This document shows, one piece after another, positions 7,979-16,583 of a DNA stretch of 64,000 nt (its first letter is position 1; every line of letters begins with the position of its first letter). Made by a program: the position numbers and the translations under genes. The notes beneath the pieces were generated by a model. The model was not told the origin of the DNA and ran no database searches. It saw only the letters and a program-made list of their open reading frames with translations. Origin of the DNA: Senegalia massiliensis (GTDB lineage Bacteria; Bacillota; Clostridia; Tissierellales; SIT17); the NCBI RefSeq assembly GCF_900626135.1, contig NZ_LR130785.1, forward strand, positions 1,025,241 through 1,089,240, read 5' to 3'.

Positions 7979-8227
7979 TTGGGTATTAACTTTAGTAATA
8001 TAATTAAAAAATTATTTAGAGAAGATCATAATGCTATAAATGCAATAGGTATTTCAGTAAATGATATATCTAATCGTATTGAGAAAAGTAGCTTAAGCGA
8101 TAAAAAAGAATTAGAAGATATAAGGTATGATATTGATTTTGCATTAGAATTTTCTGATGTAATTTCCAATGAAGAGAAAGAAAAATTAGAAGAGTTAAGG
8201 TCACAATTAGAAATAAAACTTCTCTAA
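7979..8227 (+). CDS. Small charged helical protein, unknown
   Basis: An 82-residue soluble protein with no recognised domain. It starts at a TTG eight bases after AGGAG; the nearby ATG at 7971 opens only a ten-codon frame. Residues 35-80 are rich in Glu, Lys and Leu with heptad-like spacing, suggesting a helical hairpin or coiled coil. It is a single-gene unit with its own terminator. I cannot name the family. Confidence 0.6.
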   Translation: MGINFSNIIKKLFREDHNAINAIGISVNDISNRIEKSSLSDKKELEDIRYDIDFALEFSDVISNEEKEKLEELRSQLEIKLL

Positions 8228-8250
8228 ATATATATTTAGAGAAGTTTTAT
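8215..8250. terminator. Bidirectional terminator between convergent small genes
   Basis: A 36-base almost perfect palindrome (AAAACTTCTCTAAATA and its complement) with A and T flanks. The 5' arm includes the stop of the 82-residue gene. On the other strand it follows the 30-residue frame at 8262-8354, so it can serve both. Confidence 0.8.
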
Positions 8251-8261
8251 TTCTGGTATTG

Positions 8262-8354
8262 TTAAATATATTCATTTTTTTCTAATATATATAAAAGAAT
8301 AAATCCAAAGACTATAAATACTAATGTAAAAATAGTTTCATAAATTAAATTCAA
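8262..8354 (-). CDS. 30-residue single-pass membrane microprotein
   Basis: On the minus strand a TTG at 8354 opens a 30-codon frame (MNLIYETIFTLVF then IVFGFILLYILEKNEYI). A GAGGTG ribosome site lies six bases upstream, and the bidirectional terminator follows the stop. The product is one 20-residue hydrophobic helix with a short acidic N-terminus and a KNEY tail, in the size class of KdpF-like or other small regulatory membrane proteins. No kdp genes are near. The ribosome site, terminator and helix together make translation plausible. Confidence 0.5.
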   Translation of the reverse strand: MNLIYETIFTLVFIVFGFILLYILEKNEYI

Positions 8355-8445
8355 TTTATACACCTCACAAATAGATTTACGTATAGTATTCTCAATATAG
8401 TAGAAAATAAATACAAATATAAAATTTATTTTGGAGGTAAAAAAT

Positions 8446-9174
8446 ATGAAATTATTTGTAGAAGTAGTAGTACAAACATTTTTAGCTTTTTTTACAATAT
8501 TATTTATTACAAGACTTTTAGGAAGACAGCAAGTTGCTCAACTTACATTTTTTGAATATATTAATGGAATAACATTTGGTTCAATAGCTGCAACTCTTGC
8601 CACTGATGTTAATCAGCATACTTATCAACATTTTATTGGGTTATTATTATTTGGTGTTTTGACTGGGTTAGTTTCATACATTTCTCTTAAAAAAAGACAG
8701 TTTAGAAAAGTTATTGAAGGAGAACCTATAATAGTTATTCAAGAGGGGCAAATACTTGAAAATAATTTAAAGAGAGCTAGATATAGTATAGATGAATTGA
8801 ATCTTTTATTAAGAGATAAAGATGTATTTTCTATAGAAGATGTAGAATATGGATTATTAGAAATAAATGGAAAGTTAAACATAATAAAAAAGTCAGATAA
8901 GGAAACTGTTACTCGTGAAGATCTAGGAATATTAAGTAGTACGGATTCACTTTTTACAGAAGTAATAATAGGAGGACAAATCATTTACGAAAACCTTAGA
9001 GAAAGAAAAATGACTGGAAAAGATTTGATGAAAATGATTAAACCATTTGGTATTAATCGCATTGATGAGATATATTATTCTGCTATAGATGAAAATAATA
9101 AAATATACATTGATAAATATGATGATAAAATTAAATCTCAAATTGATATTAGTGAAGATAATAAAAAAATTTAA
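8446..9174 (+). CDS. DUF421 membrane protein, YetF-like
   Basis: A 242-residue protein with three N-terminal hydrophobic helices (about 3-22, 33-55, 60-80) and two small soluble domains. It carries the DUF421 hallmarks TRLLGRQQVAQLTFFEYI and GEPIIVIQEGQI, and the RARYSIDELNLLLRDKDVFSIEDVEYGLLE region shortened here to its key blocks. I start it at the ATG at 8446, eight bases after GGAGGT; the TTG at 8431 would include the ribosome site. YetF-type proteins are common in spore formers, and their exact function is unclear. It forms a single-gene unit. Confidence 0.88.
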   Translation: MKLFVEVVVQTFLAFFTILFITRLLGRQQVAQLTFFEYINGITFGSIAATLATDVNQHTYQHFIGLLLFGVLTGLVSYISLKKRQFRKVIEGEPIIVIQEGQILENNLKRARYSIDELNLLLRDKDVFSIEDVEYGLLEINGKLNIIKKSDKETVTREDLGILSSTDSLFTEVIIGGQIIYENLRERKMTGKDLMKMIKPFGINRIDEIYYSAIDENNKIYIDKYDDKIKSQIDISEDNKKI

Positions 9175-9186
9175 CGGTGTATTCAT

Positions 9187-9230
9187 TGATAATTCTTATC
9201 ATTTACAAATCAATATCAATGTGATATTAT
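9187..9230 (+). promoter_or_regulatory. Promoter of the mevalonate operon with a Fur-like inverted repeat
   Basis: TTTACA at 9202-9207 and TATTAT at 9225-9230 are 17 bases apart, with TG before the -10, a good sigma-A promoter. Directly upstream, TGATAAT-T-CTTATCA at 9187-9201 differs by one base from the 7-1-7 Fur-type box. It could instead be a weak end-of-transcript hairpin for the DUF421 gene. The promoter is more certain than the operator. Confidence 0.55.
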
Positions 9231-9297
9231 TTTTATAATTAAAACAATTAAAAAGGGGAATAATAGTAATATCTCATATGTTGGAAGGAAGATAGAC

Positions 9298-10347
9298 TTG
9301 AAAGATTTGAAAGAAAAAGCTGAAATAAGAAGTTCAAGAAAAAGAGATCATGTACAGCATGTATTAAAAAATAAATTTGAAAGTAATAATTATTTTAATG
9401 ATGTATATTTAGAACACAATTCTTTACCTGAAATAGATTTTAATGATATTAATACAGAATATAATTTTTTAGGGAAAAATATAAGCTTTCCTATAATGAT
9501 AAATGCAATGACGGGAGGATTTGACAGAGCAGTAGAAATCAATAGTAATCTTGCGAAAGTAGCAAAAAGATTAAATATACCTATGGCAGTAGGTTCTCAG
9601 ACTATTGCTATAAAAGATAAAGATTATGAATCCTCTTTTAAAATAGTTAGAGAGATATTGGATGATAGAGTTGTTATTTCAAATGTTAATGCTTTTGTAG
9701 ATGTAGATGAAGCAAAAAAGGCTGTTGATATGATTAATTCAGATGCACTTCAGATACATATAAATCCTGCTCAAGAAATTTGCATGCCAGAAGGAGATAG
9801 AAATTTTAAAGGAGTTTTAAAAAAAATAGAAAAAATAGTAAAAAACATAGAAAAGCCAGTTATTGTAAAAGAAGTTGGGTTCGGAATTTCTAATGATGTA
9901 GCTAAAAGATTATATAATGTAGGAGTTAAATATATTGATTTAGGTGGACATGGAGGAACCAATTTTATAAAAGTTGAAAATGCAAGAAATGAAGATTTCG
10001 ATTTTGATGAATTATTTGAATGGGGAATACCAACAGCCCTTAGTCTTTTAGAAAATAAAAATATAGCTAGTGATTTAAATATTGTATGTAGTGGAGGTAT
10101 GAGAACTGCTAATGATGTTATAAAAGCATTAATTATAGGAGCAAATATGGTAGGTATTAGTGGCCCGATCTTAAGGGAATTAGAAGAAAGAGGTCATGAA
10201 AGTGCTTATAAATATCTAGAAAATATAATATATAAATCTAAAGTAATAATGCTTCTTTTAGGAAAAGAGAATCTAAGAGATTTAAAAACTGTACCATATA
10301 GAATAAAGGGACAACTTAAAGAATTGATGGTTAATATAAATGAATAA
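9298..10347 (+). CDS. fni: Type 2 isopentenyl-diphosphate delta-isomerase (FMN-dependent)
   Basis: A 349-residue TIM-barrel flavoenzyme that interconverts IPP and DMAPP. Visible family blocks are the INAMTGG motif near residue 68, AVGSQTIAI, HINPAQEICMPEGDRNFKG, VKEVGFG, the phosphate/FMN loop DLGGHGGTNF and CSGGMRTANDV. Length is normal. It starts at a TTG eight bases after GGAAGGA. It is the first gene of the mevalonate operon and overlaps mvk by 8 bases. It performs the last step of the route encoded here, making the two C5 units for polyprenyl and menaquinone-type products. Confidence 0.95.
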   Translation: MKDLKEKAEIRSSRKRDHVQHVLKNKFESNNYFNDVYLEHNSLPEIDFNDINTEYNFLGKNISFPIMINAMTGGFDRAVEINSNLAKVAKRLNIPMAVGSQTIAIKDKDYESSFKIVREILDDRVVISNVNAFVDVDEAKKAVDMINSDALQIHINPAQEICMPEGDRNFKGVLKKIEKIVKNIEKPVIVKEVGFGISNDVAKRLYNVGVKYIDLGGHGGTNFIKVENARNEDFDFDELFEWGIPTALSLLENKNIASDLNIVCSGGMRTANDVIKALIIGANMVGISGPILRELEERGHESAYKYLENIIYKSKVIMLLLGKENLRDLKTVPYRIKGQLKELMVNINE

Positions 10348-11302
10348 ATTACCTGCTAAATTATCAACAAGTAATGCCCATAGTAAAATTATATTAGCTG
10401 GTGAACATGCTGTTGTTTATGGAAAACCTGCAATTGCAATCCCTTTTCCTTTAAAAGTTAGTTCTACTATAGAAAGATCACGTGGAAATATTATATTTGA
10501 ATCTGATATATATACTGGTTTTCTTGATAATATGCCTTTGCAGCTCAAAGGTATTTCTAATTGTATAAAACAAATATTAAATTATTTAAATAAACCTATT
10601 AGTGATTTACGAATTAGGATTATTTCTTCTATCCCAATAGGTAGAGGACTTGGATCTAGTGCTGCAATTAGTATTTCCATTGTAAGAAGTTTATTTTCTT
10701 TTTTTGGTCAAAAACTTACACAAAAACAATTATTTTCTTTTGTACAAGTAGCTGAAAACTATGCCCATGGAAATTCAAGTGGATTAGATATTATGGCTGA
10801 ATTAAGTGAATACCCTATATGGTTTGAAAAGAGAATAGGAATAACATATATAAAGAATCAAAAACCTTTATATGTAGTTGTAGCTGATACTGGCAATAGT
10901 GCTAATACTAGAGTAGCAGTAGAAAATGTAAGGAAAAGATATAATGATAATCCAGAAAAAGTGCAAAGAATACTTAACAAAATAGAACAAATTACAATTG
11001 ATATAAAAAAAGCTCTTTTAAAAGGTAATACTGATTTAGTTGGTAGATTACTTACATATAATCATAATGAGCTTGTAAATATTGGAGTTAGCGATAAGTT
11101 CCTTAATAAATTAGTTGAAAAATCCTTAAAGGCAGGAGCTTTAGGAGCTAAATTGACTGGTGGCGGATTAGGTGGTTGCATGATTGCTCTTGCAAAAGAT
11201 ATAGAACAAGCTAAAATAATTTCAAATAGATTAATAAAATCAGGTGCATATCAAAGTTGGTATTTTTCAACTAATGAAGATATTGTTATGGAGGTTAAAT
11301 AA
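10340..11302 (+). CDS. mvk: Mevalonate kinase
   Basis: A 320-residue GHMP-family kinase that phosphorylates mevalonate at C5. Motif 1 is KIILAGEHAVVYGKPAIAIP (about 17-36), motif 2 the ATP loop PIGRGLGSSAA (about 101-111), and motif 3 KLTGGGLGGCMIAL near residue 270. The HAVVYG signature separates mevalonate kinase from phosphomevalonate kinase. The start overlaps the end of fni, and mvaD starts right after the stop, so the three are tightly coupled. Confidence 0.95.
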   Translation: MNKLPAKLSTSNAHSKIILAGEHAVVYGKPAIAIPFPLKVSSTIERSRGNIIFESDIYTGFLDNMPLQLKGISNCIKQILNYLNKPISDLRIRIISSIPIGRGLGSSAAISISIVRSLFSFFGQKLTQKQLFSFVQVAENYAHGNSSGLDIMAELSEYPIWFEKRIGITYIKNQKPLYVVVADTGNSANTRVAVENVRKRYNDNPEKVQRILNKIEQITIDIKKALLKGNTDLVGRLLTYNHNELVNIGVSDKFLNKLVEKSLKAGALGAKLTGGGLGGCMIALAKDIEQAKIISNRLIKSGAYQSWYFSTNEDIVMEVK

Positions 11303-12277
11303 ATGAAAGCTACAGCAAAAGCAAATACTAATATTGCACTTATAAAGTATTGGGGTAAGCGAGATGAAAAATTATTTTTACCTACAAATAATAGTATATC
11401 TATTACCCTTGATAGATTTTATACTGTTACAACAGTTGAATTTAAAAAAAATATTACAAATGATATTTTTTATTTAAATAATAAAAAGGCTGATAAAAAA
11501 GAACAAATAAAAATTTCTAGTTTTTTGGACAAAATAAGAGATTTTTCTGGAACAAATTTCTATGCAGTGGTTAATTCTGAAAACAAGGTACCTACTGCAG
11601 CCGGTTTTGCTTCTTCTGCATCAGGTTTTGCAGCACTTGCTGCAGCATCAATAAAAGCACTTGGTTTAGAATTAGATAAAAGTGAATTATCAGCTATTGC
11701 AAGGCAGGGCTCAGGTTCTGCTTGTCGTTCAATTTATGGAGGATATGTTGAGTGGGAAAAGGGAGAAAGAATAGATGGAAAAGATTCTTTTGCAAAAAGA
11801 CTTCTACCTGAAACTGATTGGAATATTAGTATACTTTCAGTTCTTGTAAATTCCAATAACAAAAATATATCCAGTAGAGAAGGTATGAAAAGAACTGTAG
11901 AAACTTCACCTTTTTATTCTGCTTGGCTTGATACTGTAGAAAAAGATTTAGAAATTACTAGAAAAGCAATAAAATATAAAGATTTTGAAAGTCTTGGAGA
12001 AGTAGTAGAAAAAAATGCACTTAAGATGCATGCTACTATGCTTGGATCTGAGCCACCAATATTATATTGGCAAAGTGGTACTATGGATGTAATTCATCAC
12101 ATTAAGAGTTTAAGGTTATCTGGAATTTCTGCTTATTTTACAATAGATGCTGGTGCAAATGTAAAAGTACTTTGTAATCCTAGTGATGAAAAGAAGATAT
12201 ATGAATCTTTATTGAAATTAGAATCAGTACAAAATGTTATTGCTTGCCACCCTGGTAAAGGAATAACATATTTATAA
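11303..12277 (+). CDS. mvaD: Diphosphomevalonate decarboxylase
   Basis: A 324-residue GHMP-fold enzyme that converts mevalonate diphosphate to IPP with ATP. Diagnostic blocks are NIALIKYWGKRDE near the N-terminus, LPTNNSISITLD, the ATP loop AGFASSASGFAALA (about 97-110) and RQGSGSACRSIYGGYVEW. The ATG follows GGAGG inside the end of mvk with no gap. Length is normal. This step commits the operon to the classical route rather than the archaeal variant. Confidence 0.95.
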   Translation: MKATAKANTNIALIKYWGKRDEKLFLPTNNSISITLDRFYTVTTVEFKKNITNDIFYLNNKKADKKEQIKISSFLDKIRDFSGTNFYAVVNSENKVPTAAGFASSASGFAALAAASIKALGLELDKSELSAIARQGSGSACRSIYGGYVEWEKGERIDGKDSFAKRLLPETDWNISILSVLVNSNNKNISSREGMKRTVETSPFYSAWLDTVEKDLEITRKAIKYKDFESLGEVVEKNALKMHATMLGSEPPILYWQSGTMDVIHHIKSLRLSGISAYFTIDAGANVKVLCNPSDEKKIYESLLKLESVQNVIACHPGKGITYL

Positions 12278-12323
12278 TTAGAGGTGAATACGATTCTCCG
12301 TCTCAAGAAAGGGGCTATATACT

Positions 12324-12566
12324 ATGAAAGAAAAAGAAAATGTAAAAAATAACATTGAAGTTTGGGAAGATATTGTAAGTATTAAAGATTTAGTTATGTC
12401 ACTTATAATTTGTAGTGTAACTACTTTTGTAGCATACATATTAGCACCTAATGAACCTCCAAAACCATTATTTTTTGGGTTATCAGGTGCTATAATAGGT
12501 TTTATAATTTCTTCTATTTTTATAAAACCTAAAAGAATATTTATAGAAACAAATGAGGAGAATTAA
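12324..12566 (+). CDS. Small two-helix membrane protein, partner of the TctA-like permease
   Basis: An 80-residue protein with a charged N-terminus and two hydrophobic helices at about residues 26-44 and 48-66, then a KPKRIFIE basic stretch. GAAAGGGG lies ten bases before the ATG. One base separates its stop from the start of the TctA-like permease. Tripartite tricarboxylate transporters have a small membrane subunit (TctB) encoded next to TctA, and this protein occupies that place although it is only about half the usual TctB length. I see no sequence signature for TctB, so the role rests on position and topology. Confidence 0.7.
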   Translation: MKEKENVKNNIEVWEDIVSIKDLVMSLIICSVTTFVAYILAPNEPPKPLFFGLSGAIIGFIISSIFIKPKRIFIETNEEN

Positions 12567-12567
12567 T

Positions 12568-13926
12568 ATGGATTTAATTTTAATATTACAAATGATTCTT
12601 GCTGCTATAATTGCAGCTGTTATGTATACTGTTATTGGTGCAGCTCCAGGTGCAGATGAAACTGCAACTATTGCACCAATAACTTTAGTTTTAGTTTTAT
12701 CAGGTCTAGACCCTGCTATAATATTAGCTTTTTTTATTTCAGCCATTATAGCTTGTAAATTAATTGATTCTGTTCCAGTTTCAATAGCAGGTATTCCTGC
12801 TGGTGTTATGTCTACTCCAATGGTAGAACATGCTATGGTTCTTAAGAAAAATGGTTTAACTGATACTAGTATTAGAAAAATAGCATCAGGTGCTATTATA
12901 GGTACTATTGTATCTATACCAGTTAGTTTATTTTTAGCCCAAGCATTAATTCCTTTTGCAAAAATAATTGAGAAATATGGTGATCCAGTATTTTTTGTTG
13001 GAGCCATATTATTAGCACTAATGAGCAAGAAAAAATTAATTGCAATTGTTTCAATATTACCTTTTGCATTATTAATTCAAGGACTTAGATATATGTATTG
13101 GGGAGTTGGAACTGTACCAGAAGATACTAATGTATTTATTTCTTTTTTCTTAGGTATTACAATTGGACCTGTAATACTTACTTTATTTGAATTATTAAAT
13201 AAAGATAGAAGAGATAAATTTGAACGATATGATAAAAAATCTATTTATATGAAAAATACTGAGAAGATAAAAAAATTTCCAAACCCATTTAAAATATTAA
13301 CAAAAAAAGAGATAGGATATAGTGTTTTATCCTCACTTATTGGTTCTGTTACTTTTATATTAAGTCCTGTTGGACTTACAACATTTTTTGGAGAGTTATT
13401 TTCAAGCAGGACAAAAGATGAAGTGGAAAAAGCTTCTCTTGCAGTGTCTACAATGGAGTCATTAGCTCAATCAACATATATATCAGGAGCTCTTATACCA
13501 CTTATTGCTTTAGGAATTCCATTATCACCTGTAGCTATTGGTCCTGGTAACCCACTTTTCAATGCTCCACCTGTTTTTACATTAGATAATAATATGCATC
13601 ATTTATTATCTACATCAGACTTTATACTTGCAACTTTAATTGGTGCAATAATTGCCTGTGGTTTTACTTTTTATATTGCAGTTAAATATTCAAGGGAAAT
13701 TTGTAGATTTGTATTTAAGAAAATTCCTCATGAAGCATTATTAGGATTATTCTTTAGTTTAGTATTGTTACTTGCATTTATAGACGGTGGTATAGTTAAT
13801 ATTTTTGGTGTTCTTTTAATAGGAATTGTATCAGGTCTATTTTATAGATTAGGTGTAAGTTATGGAGTTTTATTTATGACTCTTTATTCAGCACCATGGA
13901 TTATAAAAGCATTATCAACTCTGTAA
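12568..13926 (+). CDS. TctA-like integral membrane permease inside the mevalonate operon
   Basis: A 452-residue polytopic protein with about 10-12 hydrophobic segments. The N-terminal half has IGAAPGADETATIAPITL and SIAGIPAGVMSTPM, which match the glycine/proline-rich loops of TctA permeases (the PG-G-P and IPG-tP patterns). The second half repeats such a loop around PLSPVAIGPGNPLF. The ATG at 12568 follows GAGGAG by seven bases; an upstream ATG at 12553 would include that site. There is no periplasmic TctC gene nearby. Its place between mvaD and pmk suggests transport of mevalonate or a related carboxylate. The substrate is inferred. Confidence 0.72.
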   Translation: MDLILILQMILAAIIAAVMYTVIGAAPGADETATIAPITLVLVLSGLDPAIILAFFISAIIACKLIDSVPVSIAGIPAGVMSTPMVEHAMVLKKNGLTDTSIRKIASGAIIGTIVSIPVSLFLAQALIPFAKIIEKYGDPVFFVGAILLALMSKKKLIAIVSILPFALLIQGLRYMYWGVGTVPEDTNVFISFFLGITIGPVILTLFELLNKDRRDKFERYDKKSIYMKNTEKIKKFPNPFKILTKKEIGYSVLSSLIGSVTFILSPVGLTTFFGELFSSRTKDEVEKASLAVSTMESLAQSTYISGALIPLIALGIPLSPVAIGPGNPLFNAPPVFTLDNNMHHLLSTSDFILATLIGAIIACGFTFYIAVKYSREICRFVFKKIPHEALLGLFFSLVLLLAFIDGGIVNIFGVLLIGIVSGLFYRLGVSYGVLFMTLYSAPWIIKALSTL

Positions 13927-13942
13927 AGAAAGGATGTATTAT

Positions 13943-15046
13943 ATGGATAACTCGTGCTTAAAAGTTAAAGCACCAGGAAAACTTATGATTGCTGGAGAAT
14001 ATGCTGTATTGGAAAAGAAACAGAAATCAATAGTAATAGCTGTTAATCGTTATATAACAGCTGAGATAGAAAAGAATAAAGAGAATAGTATTACTATTTT
14101 AAATATGGATTTAAAAGATATTACATGGCATATAGATAAAGAAGTAGAATTTAATATATTTGATTCACGATTAGAATTTATTAAAAATGCTATTTTTATT
14201 GCTATTAAATATTTAAAAGAAAACTCTATAACACTTAAAAAATTTAAATTAAAAATTGAGAGTGAACTTAATGATGATATGACAAATAAAAAATATGGAT
14301 TAGGTTCCAGTGCAGCTATTGTTGTTTCAGTAATTTCAGCTATATTAAGTTTTCATTCTGAAAAAAAAGTAGAATACTCCCTTGATGATATTTTTAAACT
14401 TTCAGTTATTGCCCACTTAAAAACTCAAAAAAGTGGTTCAGGAGCTGATATTGCAGCTGCTGTTTATGGAGGATGGATAGAGTATTCTGCATTTGATGGA
14501 AAATGGGTTTTAGATAAATTGTATAATAACAAAAATTTAATGAATATAATAAAAATGCCATGGTCTAATTTACTTATAAATAAAATTTCACCTCCAGAAT
14601 CTCTAAAATTAGTTATAGGGTGGACAAAAAAGCCTGCAAAAACAGCACCAATGATTGAAAAGTTGCAACAATTTAAACAAAGAAATAGAAAAAGTTATAA
14701 TAATTTTTTAAGAGAAAGTTCTATTGCAGTAGATAAATTAATCTATAGTTTTAATGAAAATAATTATGAAAAAGCAATCGATAGCCTTATGCAAAATCGA
14801 AAAGCACTTCAAAAATTATCTTATGACGCTAAAATGAATATTGAAACAGACAAATTAAAAGATTTATGTGATATAGCTGAAAAATTTGGAAGTAGTAAAT
14901 CTTCAGGAGCGGGAGGAGGAGACTGTGGTATAGCTTTTATAAAGTCAGAAGAACAAGTAAAAGAGCTGTACAAATTATGGAAGGAAAATGATATTATTCC
15001 CTTAAATTTAAAAGTATCAAAAAATGGTGTATCTATAAATTTGTGA
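13943..15046 (+). CDS. Phosphomevalonate kinase
   Basis: A 367-residue GHMP kinase that makes mevalonate diphosphate. It has KAPGKLMIAGEYAVLE near the N-terminus (the GEYAVLE form is typical of phosphomevalonate kinase), the ATP loop KKYGLGSSAAIVVSV (about 113-127), SGSGADIAAAVYGG and a C-terminal SKSSGAGGGDCGIAF. The ATG at 13943 is preceded by AGAAAGGA with nine bases spacing; the ATG at 13934 is too close to that site. It is the last gene of the operon. With fni, mvk and mvaD it completes the path from mevalonate to IPP and DMAPP. Confidence 0.93.
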   Translation: MDNSCLKVKAPGKLMIAGEYAVLEKKQKSIVIAVNRYITAEIEKNKENSITILNMDLKDITWHIDKEVEFNIFDSRLEFIKNAIFIAIKYLKENSITLKKFKLKIESELNDDMTNKKYGLGSSAAIVVSVISAILSFHSEKKVEYSLDDIFKLSVIAHLKTQKSGSGADIAAAVYGGWIEYSAFDGKWVLDKLYNNKNLMNIIKMPWSNLLINKISPPESLKLVIGWTKKPAKTAPMIEKLQQFKQRNRKSYNNFLRESSIAVDKLIYSFNENNYEKAIDSLMQNRKALQKLSYDAKMNIETDKLKDLCDIAEKFGSSKSSGAGGGDCGIAFIKSEEQVKELYKLWKENDIIPLNLKVSKNGVSINL

Positions 15047-15062
15047 TATAATAAATATAAAA

Positions 15063-15112
15063 TATATGATAATAATTTATCAGTTATCTTAACTGGTATT
15101 TAATATCATATA
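15063..15112. terminator. Long imperfect hairpin after the mevalonate operon
   Basis: Outer arms TATATGATA/TATCATATA enclose an inner CAGTT/AACTG hairpin, with several mismatches between. No T run follows, so it is a weak terminator or an mRNA 3'-end structure. Confidence 0.45.
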
Positions 15113-15156
15113 AAATTTAGTAGTGAAAAATACATAAAAGAAAGGAGTATTTGCAT

Positions 15157-15705
15157 ATGGAAAAGTTTAGATTAGATAAATCAGAAGTAGTATTATTAAT
15201 AATTGATATACAAGAGAAACTTGCACCTGCAATGAAGTATAAAGATAAAGTAGTTAATAATACAAAAGTACTTTTATCTACTGCTGAGAAAATGAATATT
15301 CCAGTTATAATTACTGAACAATATCCTAAAGGATTAGGATCAACTTTAAAGGAATTACAAAGTGACTTGAAACAAGACTATATATTAGAAAAAGTTCATT
15401 TTTCAGCATATAGATCTGAGTTGAAATCATATTTAAATAAAATCAACAAAAAAAAGGTTATCGTAGTAGGAATGGAAACTCATATATGCGTATTTCAAAC
15501 AGTTAGGGATTTGTTAGAAGATAATTATTATGTATACATAGCAAATGATGGAGTGGCATCTAGAACAAAAGAAAATTATCTAAATGGATTAGACTTGATG
15601 AATCAAATGGGAGCTATTATTACAAACACTGAAACAATTGTATTTGATTTATTAAAGAAATCTACAGATCCTGAATTTAAGTCACTATCAAAAATGATTA
15701 AGTAA
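15157..15705 (+). CDS. Isochorismatase-family cysteine hydrolase
   Basis: A 182-residue alpha/beta hydrolase. The conserved Asp lies in the LLIIDIQEKL strand near the N-terminus, and the catalytic Cys is in GMETHICVFQTV near residue 110, so the Asp-Lys-Cys set of the family appears present. Members cleave small amides or enol ethers such as nicotinamide; the substrate here cannot be told. The ATG at 15157 has AAAGGAG nine bases upstream. It is a single-gene unit. Confidence 0.88.
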   Translation: MEKFRLDKSEVVLLIIDIQEKLAPAMKYKDKVVNNTKVLLSTAEKMNIPVIITEQYPKGLGSTLKELQSDLKQDYILEKVHFSAYRSELKSYLNKINKKKVIVVGMETHICVFQTVRDLLEDNYYVYIANDGVASRTKENYLNGLDLMNQMGAIITNTETIVFDLLKKSTDPEFKSLSKMIK

Positions 15706-15729
15706 AGTATCAATTAAAATAAGTCTAAA

Positions 15730-15759
15730 AATGGTATTTAGGATATCCTAAATACCATT
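15730..15759. terminator. Palindromic terminator shared by convergent genes
   Basis: A perfect 30-base palindrome (AATGGTATTTAGGAT and its complement). On the minus strand it is followed by TTTTTAGACTTATTTT and overlaps the stop of the FG-GAP-like gene. It lies 24 bases after the isochorismatase stop, so it can serve both strands. Confidence 0.7.
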
Positions 15760-16444
15760 AAATATTTGCGCCATTAATAGCTACATATTGATTGAAAACA
15801 TCAAACTTTTTACCAGACCATTGTAATCCAGTTTGAATATAACCTAAGGAATCGGCATTATATAGTCCTGCGATTCTTTGATATCCTATAAGTTCATATA
15901 TGCCATCTGAATCAAAGTCTATAGGATAAAGTCCACTTAATGGATTCACAAAACCTTCTATTTCAGATTTAAGTTTGCCATTAGAATCATAAATTTCATT
16001 TAAATAATCCTGACCTTTATATGATATATCAATTATATATTTAATTTTATTTGTAACATTTATAACTTCAACTTTATAAAAATCTTTATATATTACTTTA
16101 TAGTTATAAGTTTCATTGAATATATTATAATCAAATAATAATTTAGGTATATTATTTATATCTGAATATATATAATAATACATAATTCCTCCACTTCCAC
16201 CAGATGCAATACTTATAAGTATATCCTTTACTCCATCTCCAGTGAAATCTCTAAGGATAATAGTAGGATCATATCCAGCATTAGATTTAAGAGACACATA
16301 GTTTCTCATACCTGTTTTACCATCTTGAATCACTAAAGTAATATTTTGTACAAATGGACTGTCTATAGTTTTTATTCCAGTCAGATATATATTATCTGGT
16401 ATTCTATCACCAGTTACATCTCCACGTGCATATGAAATTATCAT
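15758..16444 (-). CDS. FG-GAP/VCBS-like repeat protein without signal peptide
   Basis: A 228-residue protein with three spaced calcium-loop motifs of the FG-GAP/VCBS type: ARGDVTGDRIPDNIYLTG near the N-terminus, RDFTGDGVKDILISI in the middle and PIDFDSDGIYELIGY near residue 185. This looks like part of a beta-propeller. The start at 16444 follows GGAGGA; an upstream ATG lacks a site. It begins directly with the first repeat and has no signal peptide, so it is probably intracellular, perhaps in the spore or mother cell, which is a guess. Target unknown. Confidence 0.75.
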   Translation of the reverse strand: MIISYARGDVTGDRIPDNIYLTGIKTIDSPFVQNITLVIQDGKTGMRNYVSLKSNAGYDPTIILRDFTGDGVKDILISIASGGSGGIMYYYIYSDINNIPKLLFDYNIFNETYNYKVIYKDFYKVEVINVTNKIKYIIDISYKGQDYLNEIYDSNGKLKSEIEGFVNPLSGLYPIDFDSDGIYELIGYQRIAGLYNADSLGYIQTGLQWSGKKFDVFNQYVAINGANI

Positions 16445-16583
16445 AAAAATTCCTCCAAACAATTTGATTTTATAATAGTATATGATTCAATAAATCATAT
16501 GTGATGAGATGAACTAAATTGAATATTATATTTTGTTTAGTTATAATAAAATAAAATATGTATAATTGAAAGTAGTGATTTAA

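Noticed and set aside
12483-13028. 181-codon open frame on the minus strand
   Set aside because: It lies opposite the small membrane protein and the TctA-like gene, has no ribosome site and mirrors their codon pattern; it is a shadow frame.
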